This document shows positions 17,466 through 23,395 of a stretch of 64,000 nucleotides of DNA, one piece after another. Position 1 is the stretch's first letter, and each line of letters opens with the position of its first letter. The DNA comes from Polaribacter sp. HaHaR_3_91 (lineage in GTDB: Bacteria > Bacteroidota > Bacteroidia > Flavobacteriales > Flavobacteriaceae). The stretch is taken from contig NZ_CP058986.1 in assembly GCF_019278525.1 (NCBI RefSeq), positions 3,239,001 to 3,303,000 of the forward strand. Reading direction: 5' to 3'. Under the pieces are notes generated by a model. That model made no database searches. It was not told where the DNA came from and saw only the letters and a list, made by a program, of their open reading frames with translations. Made by a program: the position numbers and the translations under genes.

Positions 17466-18158
17466 CCTAGATATTTTATTTTTAAATTTTTCTAACTCTT
17501 CTATTTTCTTAACTCCTGGTTTACTTTCAAATTTACTATTTACATCTAAAGCGTAAATTGGTAAATTAGATTTCAATATTTTTTGTACTTCTTCTACATC
17601 TTCTAAACCGATTCCTCCACTTAAAAAGAAAGGTTTTTCAAAAGGATATTTTTCTAAAACAGACCAATCAAATTTTGTTCCGTTTCCGCCTCTTTCTTTA
17701 CCTTTAGTATCAAACAGAAAGAAATCTACAACTTCTAAATAAGGCTTCAAAACATCAAAATTAAATTCGTCTTTAATTCCGAATACTTTAATAACCTCAA
17801 CTTCATTTTTAGAAATGTAGTGTTTGTTTTTTTGCTTTTTTATCGTCTTGTTTTCTTCAATAAACAAAACTCTATTTTCTGCTAATTGCTTTTTTAAATT
17901 GATAACATATTCAACAGATTCATCTCCGTGTAACTGAATAGCTTCTAATCTATATTCTTCAACTAAAGAAATAACAATCTCTATATATTCATTTACAAAA
18001 ACACCCGTTTTTTTTATCGAATTAGAAAATTCTGGAATAATTCCTTCAAAATTTCTTTTTGATTTTTCATAGAAAATAAAGCCCAAATAATCAGGTTGCA
18101 ACGCTGCAACTTGTTGGATATTTTCGGTGAATTTCATTCCGCAAACTTTCAGTTTCAT
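17463..18158 (-). CDS. trpF: Phosphoribosylanthranilate isomerase
   Basis: The 231-residue TIM barrel performs the Amadori rearrangement of N-(5-phosphoribosyl)anthranilate to CdRP. The N-terminal KVCGM carries the catalytic Cys6. AIQLHGDES is the conserved strand after the barrel centre. FFLFDTKGKERGGNGTKFDW contains the catalytic Asp and substrate loop, and FFLSGGIG the phosphate site. All are classical TrpF motifs. The insert at ~115-140 (Lys-rich, NKTIKKQKNKHYISKNE) is longer than in enterobacteria. It starts 2 bp after trpC, so the two enzymes are separate proteins, unlike the trpCF fusion of E. coli. Confidence 0.96.
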   Translation of the reverse strand: MKLKVCGMKFTENIQQVAALQPDYLGFIFYEKSKRNFEGIIPEFSNSIKKTGVFVNEYIEIVISLVEEYRLEAIQLHGDESVEYVINLKKQLAENRVLFIEENKTIKKQKNKHYISKNEVEVIKVFGIKDEFNFDVLKPYLEVVDFFLFDTKGKERGGNGTKFDWSVLEKYPFEKPFFLSGGIGLEDVEEVQKILKSNLPIYALDVNSKFESKPGVKKIEELEKFKNKISR

Positions 18159-18160
18159 AT

Positions 18161-18949
18161 TTATCTAATTTGATTGATAAATTCTAAACAAGCTTCTCCC
18201 GGGTTGTCTGTTTTCATAAAGTTTTCTCCTATTAAAAAACCTTGAAAACCAAATTCTTTCAATCCTGTAATTATCTTTGGATCAGAAATTCCGCTTTCTG
18301 AAACCTTTAAACAAGTATCAGGAATTTGACCAGCCAATTTAATCGAATGTTCTAAATCTACTTCAAAAGTATTTAGATTTCTATTATTAATACCGATAAT
18401 CTTATTATCTAAATCGTTAATTTTATCTAAATCTTCTTGGGTATGAATTTCATACAAAACCTCTAACCCTAAATCTGCCGCTAGATTTCCGTAGTTTTTT
18501 AGTTCTGTAGCAGTCAAACAAGAAGCAATTAATAAAATGACATCGGCGCCAATGGCTTTTGCTTCTACAATTTGAAATCCATCAACAATAAAATCTTTTC
18601 TAAGAATAGGTTTTTGTTGATTAATGATTCTTGCTTCCATTAAATCTGCCATCGTTCCTCCAAAAAATGAAGTATCTGTTAAGATTGATTGTGCCGCTAC
18701 ATTGGCATCTAAATACCCATTGGTAACCTCTGCAATAGTTGCTTGGTCGTTAATGATTCCTTTTGATGGAGATTGACGTTTAAACTCTGCAATAATTCCG
18801 GTAGAACCAACTTCTAACAAAGATTTTTTTAATGAAAAAGTTGTTCTTCCAAAACTAGGACTTTTCACTAAATTCTGAACAGGAACTTCTGCTTTTATCT
18901 TAGCAATTTCCTTCTTTTTAAATGCTATTATTTTATCTAAAATTGTCAT
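18161..18949 (-). CDS. trpC: Indole-3-glycerol-phosphate synthase
   Basis: The 262-residue enzyme closes the indole ring from CdRP. Catalytic and substrate residues are visible: Glu55 and Lys57 (IAEFKRQSPSKG, with the phosphate-binding SPSKG at 60-64), RKDFIVDGFQI, IGINNRNLNTF and SESGI. Its neighbours are trpD upstream, across a 240-bp gap occupied by two dispersed repeats, and trpF 2 bp downstream. Confidence 0.98.
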   Translation of the reverse strand: MTILDKIIAFKKKEIAKIKAEVPVQNLVKSPSFGRTTFSLKKSLLEVGSTGIIAEFKRQSPSKGIINDQATIAEVTNGYLDANVAAQSILTDTSFFGGTMADLMEARIINQQKPILRKDFIVDGFQIVEAKAIGADVILLIASCLTATELKNYGNLAADLGLEVLYEIHTQEDLDKINDLDNKIIGINNRNLNTFEVDLEHSIKLAGQIPDTCLKVSESGISDPKIITGLKEFGFQGFLIGENFMKTDNPGEACLEFINQIR

Positions 18950-18962
18950 TTCTTATATATTC

Positions 18963-19083
18963 TGTCATTGCGAGGTACGAAGCAATCTGTTAATTCAAAT
19001 TACAAGATTCCTTCAGTCACAAACTTCGTTTGAGTATCTTCAATTAAAAAATATTTTAATTTCAATAATCTTCGGAATGACGT
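18963..19083. repeat. GTCATTGCGAGG dispersed inverted repeat, copy R1 (long form)
   Basis: The element starts TGTCATTGCGAGGTACGAAG and ends CTTCGGAATGACG, so its ends are inverted (GTCATTGCGA / TCGGAATGAC). The internal block TTCAATTAAAAAATATTTT is shared with copy R5 at 59792. It lies in the trpD-trpC gap. This type of short non-coding repeat with CGAAGCAATCT is common between flavobacterial genes (from memory). Confidence 0.8.
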
Positions 19084-19110
19084 TTTATTTATTACTATTT
19101 ATTTTACTTC

Positions 19111-19183
19111 TGTCATTGCGAGGAACGAAGCAATCTCTTTTTATAAACAGATTACTTCACTCGTAACCTCATTAGTAATGACG
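19111..19183. repeat. GTCATTGCGAGG dispersed inverted repeat, copy R2 (short form)
   Basis: It begins TGTCATTGCGAGGAACGAAG, includes CAATCTC and GATTACTTCACTCGTAA, and ends GTAATGACG. It is the second copy within the same trpD-trpC gap and ends 6 bp before the trpD stop codon. The 240-bp gap holds nothing besides R1 and R2. Confidence 0.8.
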
Positions 19184-19189
19184 TTCTAA

Positions 19190-20179
19190 TTATAAACTCA
19201 CTAACTTCTCTAATGTTTGTTTTGCTTTCAATCCAAATAACGAATCTTTAGCTTCTGCAAAAGCAGTTTCAAAAGACTTGGTATCATCTACAATAGTTAA
19301 AGCAAAAGCTGCATTTGTTAACACTACGTTATTCTGAGCTTCCGTTCCGTTTCCTCCTATAATAGATTTAAAAATGGTAGCTGCATCTGCAACAGAATTT
19401 CCTCCAAATATTTCTGATTGCTGAATTCTTTTCTGCCCTAAATCTTCTGGATTTATAATTTGTTCTCCATACTTCGTGAAGAACTTAAATCCGCTTGTTA
19501 ACGAAATTTCATCATAACCATCTAACGCGTGAATAATACCATAATTGATGTCTTCTTCTTGTAAAATATAATTGTACAAACGTGCAACTTCCAAATTAAA
19601 AGTCCCTAGCATGTGGTTTTTTGGCGAACTTGGGTTTACCAAAGGACCTAACATATTAAAGAACGTTTTTAACGCCAACGCTTTTCTTGTTCCACTTACA
19701 GCTTTCATTGCTGGATGAAATTTAGGCGCATGTAAAAAACAAATATTTGCCTTTTCTAGATGTTCTCTTAAAACACTTACATCATTGGTAAAATTGTACC
19801 CAAAACTTTCTAACATATCTGAAGAACCAGATTGAGAAGACACAGAATAATTACCGTGTTTTGCTACTTTTTGTCCTGTTCCTGCAACAATAAAAGAAGT
19901 TAAGGTTGATATATTGAAGGTATCTTTTCCATCACCACCAGTACCAACAATATCTATGGTATTATAATCTGATAAATCTACTCTTATAGCCAATTCCATT
20001 AACGCATCTCTAAAACCAGCAAGTTCATTTGCGGTAATTGGGCGCATCATAAAAACAGTCATAAATGATGCTAAATGAGCATCATTGTATTTCTCTGCAG
20101 CAATATCTTTTAAGATTTGTTTTGCTTCAGATTTAGACAATCTTTCGTGATTATATAATTTGTTTAAAATTGCTTTCAT
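19190..20179 (-). CDS. trpD: Anthranilate phosphoribosyltransferase
   Basis: The 329-residue enzyme transfers phosphoribose from PRPP to anthranilate. The glycine-rich PRPP/Mg loop GTGGDGKDTFNIST (79-92) and KHGNYSVSSQSGSSD are the two hallmark segments. FNMLGPLVNPSSPKNH and the helical N-terminus complete the family pattern. It is a stand-alone TrpD, not fused to trpG. Dispersed repeats flank it on both sides (20190-20270 upstream, 19111-19183 downstream). Confidence 0.98.
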   Translation of the reverse strand: MKAILNKLYNHERLSKSEAKQILKDIAAEKYNDAHLASFMTVFMMRPITANELAGFRDALMELAIRVDLSDYNTIDIVGTGGDGKDTFNISTLTSFIVAGTGQKVAKHGNYSVSSQSGSSDMLESFGYNFTNDVSVLREHLEKANICFLHAPKFHPAMKAVSGTRKALALKTFFNMLGPLVNPSSPKNHMLGTFNLEVARLYNYILQEEDINYGIIHALDGYDEISLTSGFKFFTKYGEQIINPEDLGQKRIQQSEIFGGNSVADAATIFKSIIGGNGTEAQNNVVLTNAAFALTIVDDTKSFETAFAEAKDSLFGLKAKQTLEKLVSL

Positions 20180-20189
20180 AATTCTTACT

Positions 20190-20270
20190 TGTCATTGCGA
20201 ATCAAATGATAATTTGATGTGGCAATCTTTTAATTAAAAATGAGATTACTTCGTTTCTCTCGTAATGACA
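20190..20270. repeat. GTCATTGCGA dispersed inverted repeat, copy R3
   Basis: It begins TGTCATTGCGAATCAAATG, includes TGGCAATCTTTTAATTAAA and GAGATTACTTCGTT, and ends CTCGTAATGACA. It fills the 91-bp gap between trpG and trpD, and its end abuts the trpG stop codon at 20271. Confidence 0.8.
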
Positions 20271-20849
20271 TTACTTTTTTACACTATTTATAAAATTTGT
20301 AACCAACTGCTCACCAACGTCTGTTAAAATAGATTCTGGGTGAAACTGAACCGCAGAAATTGGAAATATTTTGTGCTCAATTGCCTGAATTAAACCATCT
20401 TCATCTCTTGCTGTTACTTGTATTTCTTCTGGAAAACCTTCGTCTGTTGCTGCCCAAGAATGATAACGTGCCGCCATAAATGTTTCTGGAACATCTTTAA
20501 AAATAGTCGCGTTTTTATCTGTTACTTTCATCTCTGTAGCAACTCCGTGAAAAACATCGTCTAAATTGATGATTTTGCCACCAAAAACTTCTGTAATTGC
20601 TTGCAAACCTAAACAAACTCCGAATATTGGTTTTATGCCTGCGTATGTTTTAATGACTTCTTTTAAGATTCCTGCTTCATCCGGAATTCCTGGACCTGGA
20701 GATAACATAATGATATCATACGTACCTACATCTGCAATACTGATTTCGTCATTTCTAAAAACCGCAGGAAAGTTTCCTGTAATTTTTTCTACCATGTGTA
20801 CCAAATTGTAGGTAAACGAATCGTAATTATCTAAAATTAATATTTTCAT
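20271..20849 (-). CDS. trpG: Anthranilate synthase glutaminase subunit
   Basis: The 192-residue class I glutamine amidotransferase supplies ammonia to TrpE. The start at 20849 (MKILILDNYDSFTYNLV) is the family N-terminus. An in-frame ATG 18 bp upstream lies inside a dispersed repeat and is rejected. The oxyanion loop SPGPGIP, nucleophile Cys79 (FGVCLGLQ) and the His/Glu pair in FHPESI are intact. It is a free-standing subunit downstream of trpE across a 259-bp gap crowded with repeats. Confidence 0.97.
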   Translation of the reverse strand: MKILILDNYDSFTYNLVHMVEKITGNFPAVFRNDEISIADVGTYDIIMLSPGPGIPDEAGILKEVIKTYAGIKPIFGVCLGLQAITEVFGGKIINLDDVFHGVATEMKVTDKNATIFKDVPETFMAARYHSWAATDEGFPEEIQVTARDEDGLIQAIEHKIFPISAVQFHPESILTDVGEQLVTNFINSVKK

Positions 20850-20861
20850 GTTTTTTCTAAT

Positions 20862-20949
20862 TGTCATTGCGAAGCAAATTTTTCATTTGCTGTGGCAATC
20901 TGTTTATTAATTAAGAGATTACTTCGTCGGAAAAACTCCTCGTAATGAC
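20862..20949. repeat. GTCATTGCGA dispersed inverted repeat, copy R4
   Basis: It begins TTGTCATTGCGAAGCAAAT, includes TGTGGCAATCTGTTTATT and GAGATTACTTCGTCGG, and ends CTCGTAATGACT. It sits immediately upstream of trpG, so that an alternative in-frame ATG falls inside it. Confidence 0.8.
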
Positions 20950-20959
20950 TTAATACTCA

Positions 20960-21050
20960 ATTTCGCGTTAGGGATTGAATGGTCTGTTTGAGCTCTTTTT
21001 TGTTTTTCTCAAAAAAAGCGAGTAATGAAAGCCCGTTAAAACGCCCAAAT
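20960..21050. repeat. GCGTTAGGGATTGAA-type intergenic element
   Basis: The trpE-trpG gap contains TTTCGCGTTAGGGATTGAAT, then a run TTTTTTGTTTTTCTCAAAAAAA, and ends CCCGTTAAAACGCCCAAATT. GCGTT...AACGC form the inverted ends. I recognise this as a type of flavobacterial interspersed sequence from memory only. No coding capacity is seen. Confidence 0.4.
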
Positions 21051-21080
21051 TAAAATCAATCTCTTTTTATTTTATGCCTA

Positions 21081-21099
21081 CAAGGTTTTGAAAACCTTG
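21081..21099. repeat. CAAGGTTTT perfect palindrome downstream of trpE
   Basis: CAAGGTTTTGAAAACCTTG is a 9-bp perfect inverted repeat about a single G, in the context GCCTA..GCTGG. It lies 10 bp past the trpE stop and could act as a weak hairpin or be another dispersed repeat. Confidence 0.6.
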
Positions 21100-21108
21100 C
21101 TGGATACT

Positions 21109-22500
21109 TTATATGTTTTCTGCTAAAATTAACGCTTTATTTAACGCTGCTAATTTATTATTTACTTCTTGTAATTCCTTTTCTTCATCGGAATGAATAA
21201 CGATTCCTGCGCCTGCTTGCGAGTACAAAACGTTGTTCTTACTCACAAAAGAACGAATGGCAATCGCTAAATTTACAGAACCATCTAAACCGATAATTCC
21301 GACTGCTCCACCATAAAAACCACGGGTTTGATTTTCATATTTATCGATCAGCTCCATTGCTTTGTACTTTGGCGCTCCACTTAAAGTTCCGGCAGGAAAA
21401 GTGTCTCCAACAATTTCTATTGGGTTTCCTTTAATCTTACCTCTAACCGTAGAAACCAAGTGAATTACATGGCTAAAATACTGTACTTCTTTAAAAACCT
21501 CTACCGTAACTTTATCGGCATGTTTGCTTAAATCGTTACGTGCTAAATCTACCAACATTACGTGTTCTGCCGTTTCCTTTTTATCTTCGGATAATTTTTT
21601 ACCCAACTTAATGTCTTCTGCCATATCTCCCGTTCTTCTAAACGTACCTGCAATAGGGTTGATAGTGGCTCTACCTCCAGAAATTTTAATTTGTGCTTCT
21701 GGTGAAGAGCCCATTAATTTGAAAGATCCGTAATCGAAATAAAATAAATATGGCGACGGATTTATAGAACGCAATGCTCTATACACATTGAATTCGTCTC
21801 CTTTAAATTTTTGTTGAAATTGGCGTGATAATACTAGTTGAAAAACATCGCCTCTTTTACAATGCGATTTTGCTTTTCTTACATAGTCTTTAAATTCTTC
21901 GCCTGTAACATTGGAAGTTTCTTCGCCTACAATTTCGAATTTCTGCGTATTAAATGCTTGTGCATCGATAATAGTTTGAACTTCTTTAATACGAGATTCT
22001 GTACCTTCTTCTATATTTTCTATCAATGTCATTTCATCATTAAAATGATTGATGGCAATAATAAAACGGTAAAAACTGTACTGCATTTCTGGAATTGCAG
22101 AAGGTGCTTTTTTGTTAGTAAATTGAATATTCTCAAAATACTGAACAGAATCAAAAGTAGTATACCCGTACAATCCGTTGAATGATTTTAATTCGTCAGG
22201 ACACTCTAATTCTATAGAATTGGTGAATTTATCGAATAACTCATAAAAGTTTTTATTGATAGGTTGTTCATCTAGTTGTGTTCCTTTGTGAGAAACAGAA
22301 AACTGATAATTATCTACTTTCATAGAAACAATTGGCTCCACGGCAATAAAAGAGAAACTTTCTTCTTTACTATGATAATCTGAACTTTCTAACAACAAAG
22401 TGTTAGCGTATTTGTCTCTAAAACGCAGGTACAAACCTACCGGCGTAACGGTATCTGCAATCTTTGTTTTGTGAATTGTTTTAAACTGTAATTTTTTCAT
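21109..22500 (-). CDS. trpE: Anthranilate synthase component I
   Basis: The 463-residue chorismate-utilising enzyme makes anthranilate with TrpG. The tryptophan-feedback pocket motif LLES (residues 36-39, LLLESSDYH) indicates end-product inhibition. The catalytic domain shows GDVFQLVLSRQF, INPIAGTFRRTGD, VDLARNDLSKH and PAGTLSGAPKYKAM. It is the first structural gene of the trp operon, 186 bp after the end of the leader peptide. Both an attenuator and an inverted repeat (22514-22563) lie in the leader. Confidence 0.98.
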   Translation of the reverse strand: MKKLQFKTIHKTKIADTVTPVGLYLRFRDKYANTLLLESSDYHSKEESFSFIAVEPIVSMKVDNYQFSVSHKGTQLDEQPINKNFYELFDKFTNSIELECPDELKSFNGLYGYTTFDSVQYFENIQFTNKKAPSAIPEMQYSFYRFIIAINHFNDEMTLIENIEEGTESRIKEVQTIIDAQAFNTQKFEIVGEETSNVTGEEFKDYVRKAKSHCKRGDVFQLVLSRQFQQKFKGDEFNVYRALRSINPSPYLFYFDYGSFKLMGSSPEAQIKISGGRATINPIAGTFRRTGDMAEDIKLGKKLSEDKKETAEHVMLVDLARNDLSKHADKVTVEVFKEVQYFSHVIHLVSTVRGKIKGNPIEIVGDTFPAGTLSGAPKYKAMELIDKYENQTRGFYGGAVGIIGLDGSVNLAIAIRSFVSKNNVLYSQAGAGIVIHSDEEKELQEVNNKLAALNKALILAENI

Positions 22501-22513
22501 TTTACTTTTTATC

Positions 22514-22563
22514 TGGTCGAGCGCAGTCGAGACTTATTTTGGAACCTCTCGACTGCACTCGAG
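22514..22563. repeat. GGTCGAGCGCAGTCGAG inverted repeat in the trp leader
   Basis: GGTCGAGCGCAGTCGAG and CTCGACTGCACTCGAGG face each other across ~15 bp, giving a 15-16 bp imperfect hairpin. It lies between the attenuator and the trpE start and would be part of the mRNA 5' region after read-through. Its GC content is far above its surroundings, consistent with a dispersed repeat. Confidence 0.7.
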
Positions 22564-22613
22564 GGGACATTTGTCTATTCTTTTTAACTTTGGATGATTT
22601 AAAAAATCATCAT

Positions 22614-22642
22614 AAAAAAAAGGCTTATCGTGAGATAAGCCT
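22614..22642 (-). terminator. trp attenuator terminator
   Basis: On the minus strand AGGCTTATC - TCAC loop - GATAAGCCT is followed by a run of eight T. The 9-bp perfect stem and U-tract form a strong rho-independent terminator 110 bp upstream of trpE and 44 bp after the leader-peptide stop codon. It sits before the structural genes, as in classical attenuators. Confidence 0.88.
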
Positions 22643-22710
22643 TTTTAAATTTTATGTTGTATACATATAGGTTTTTTCTCACTTATTATATAAGAGAGTT
22701 CCACCAACCT
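22630..22710 (-). promoter_or_regulatory. trp attenuator: competing RNA segments
   Basis: Three segments can be read on the minus strand. Segment 1 AGGTT (22706-22710) overlaps the Trp codons. Segment 2 GTGAGAAAAAACCT (22669-22682) starts 3 nt after the leader stop. Segment 3 AGGCTTATCTCAC (22630-22642) is the 5' arm and loop of the terminator. GTGAGA pairs with TCTCAC and CCT with AGG (2:3, antiterminator), while AGGTT pairs with AACCT (1:2). A ribosome stalled at Trp-Trp would cover segment 1 and free segment 2. A ribosome at the stop codon would mask segment 2 and allow termination. Confidence 0.75.
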
Positions 22711-22733
22711 GTATTTATTGTATTATTTTTCAT
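22686..22733 (-). CDS. trpL: trp leader peptide MKNNTINTGWWNSLI
   Basis: The 15-codon ORF has tandem Trp codons TGG TGG at codons 10-11, followed 14 bp later by TAA and then by a terminator before trpE. Trp is the rarest amino acid, so two adjacent Trp codons in a 15-codon ORF at this exact place are the defining mark of a trp attenuator. The ATG lies only 7 nt after the -7 promoter element, so the mRNA is probably leaderless or nearly so at its 5' end. Confidence 0.88.
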   Translation of the reverse strand: MKNNTINTGWWNSLI

Positions 22734-22740
22734 TGTTTAA

Positions 22741-22771
22741 CAAAAGTAAGATAGATTTTTTAAACAAGCAA
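22741..22771 (-). promoter_or_regulatory. trp operon promoter
   Basis: On the minus strand TTG (22769-22771), a 20-bp spacer, then TACTTTTG (22741-22748) match the Bacteroidetes housekeeping consensus TTTG-N19/20-TAnnTTTG. Transcription would start about 22735-22738, just before the leader-peptide ATG. Confidence 0.75.
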
Positions 22772-22840
22772 CCTTTAGTTTGATTTATTTTGGATTTAAC
22801 CAAAAAGAGCGGATTTCTTTTGTAAAAAATTCTTTCTAGC

Positions 22841-22888
22841 TTACCTTCTTTTTTCAATAGGATTTCGATAAGAATCGAATACTTCTAC
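22841..22888 (-). pseudogene. C-terminal remnant of a RelE/ParE-type toxin
   Basis: Directly after the antitoxin-like gene, in the next frame and starting within its last Trp codon, the minus strand reads VEVFDSYRNPIEKRR and a stop. A V-E-V-hydrophobic-F-D-x-R-x-N-P-x-K tail is how many RelE/ParE-superfamily toxins end (from memory). No toxin body is present, because the preceding sequence is the antitoxin coding region itself. It is read as a deletion that joined the antitoxin 3' end to the last codons of its toxin. Confidence 0.5.
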
Positions 22889-23136
22889 CAGCTTTTTGAT
22901 TCTTTTTCTAAATATTCTACAGTGGTAAAGTTTCCGTTTTTTACAGATTTCAAAGTACTCTGCACCTTCTCTACATACATTTCTTTGGTTAAAGCTTCTC
23001 CTTGAACTGTATAAGCCACATTTTTTTTATTAGATAGTTGCAACTCTAAAAATTCTTCAAAACGCTGAATTAAATCGATGTCTTTTATTTGATCGAAACG
23101 TTCTTTAAATATATTTTTTCTTGCAGCTAAATCCAT
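22885..23136 (-). CDS. Antitoxin-like small protein, orphan
   Basis: The 83-residue acidic/basic helical protein consists of an N-terminal charged helix (IDLIQRFEEFLELQLSN) and a C-terminal segment with ALTKEMYVEKVQSTLKSVKNGNFTTVEYLEKES. This arrangement is typical of flavobacterial RelB/Phd-type antitoxins that precede a ParE-like toxin. Only a 15-codon toxin-like tail follows. A promoter -7 element TATATTTG lies at 23158-23165, with two copies of ATATGGAATT around it that could be binding sites. The family assignment is tentative. Confidence 0.55.
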   Translation of the reverse strand: MDLAARKNIFKERFDQIKDIDLIQRFEEFLELQLSNKKNVAYTVQGEALTKEMYVEKVQSTLKSVKNGNFTTVEYLEKESKSW

Positions 23137-23157
23137 AACGTAAAGGTTTAAGTACTA

Positions 23158-23191
23158 CAAATATATGGAATTTTAAAATAAATATGGAATT
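23158..23191 (-). promoter_or_regulatory. Antitoxin promoter with repeated ATATGGAATT sites
   Basis: TATATTTG (23158-23165, minus strand) is a consensus -7 box 22 bp upstream of the start codon. The 10-mer ATATGGAATT (plus strand) occurs at 23163-23172 and 23182-23191, 19 bp apart, overlapping and preceding the box; such spacing suits a dimeric autoregulator. The rest of the 23137-23395 gap shows only the terminator at 23348. Confidence 0.4.
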
Positions 23192-23347
23192 CAGTCTCTT
23201 ACAGCTTTCTTATCGAGTGTTTAAAATAATGGTTGTGGTACTTGTTGAAAATGAGCAATAACAAATATTTTTAAACTATTCTCATAAAAAAAATGGTTAA
23301 CAAACACTTAATATCCCATCATTCTTAATTAAATAATAATAACAAAA

Positions 23348-23374
23348 AAATCTCGCTTTCGCGAGATTTTTATA
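23348..23374. terminator. Terminator after gatB::aspS
   Basis: AAATCTCGC-TTTC-GCGAGATTT, flanked by A-run and T-run. The 9-bp stem lies 22 bp past the stop of the minus-strand gatB::aspS gene; it can work in both directions. Confidence 0.85.
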
Positions 23375-23395
23375 TTTTAAAGAATTCTTAAAAGA

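Noticed and set aside
20850..20867. Upstream ATG for trpG
   Set aside because: It falls within dispersed repeat R4; MKILILDNYDSF is the family start.
20960..21050. Integron attC-like site in the trpE-trpG gap (GCGTTAGG...AACGCC)
   Set aside because: The inner and outer core consensus do not both fit on either strand, and there is no integrase or cassette array; kept only as a dispersed repeat.
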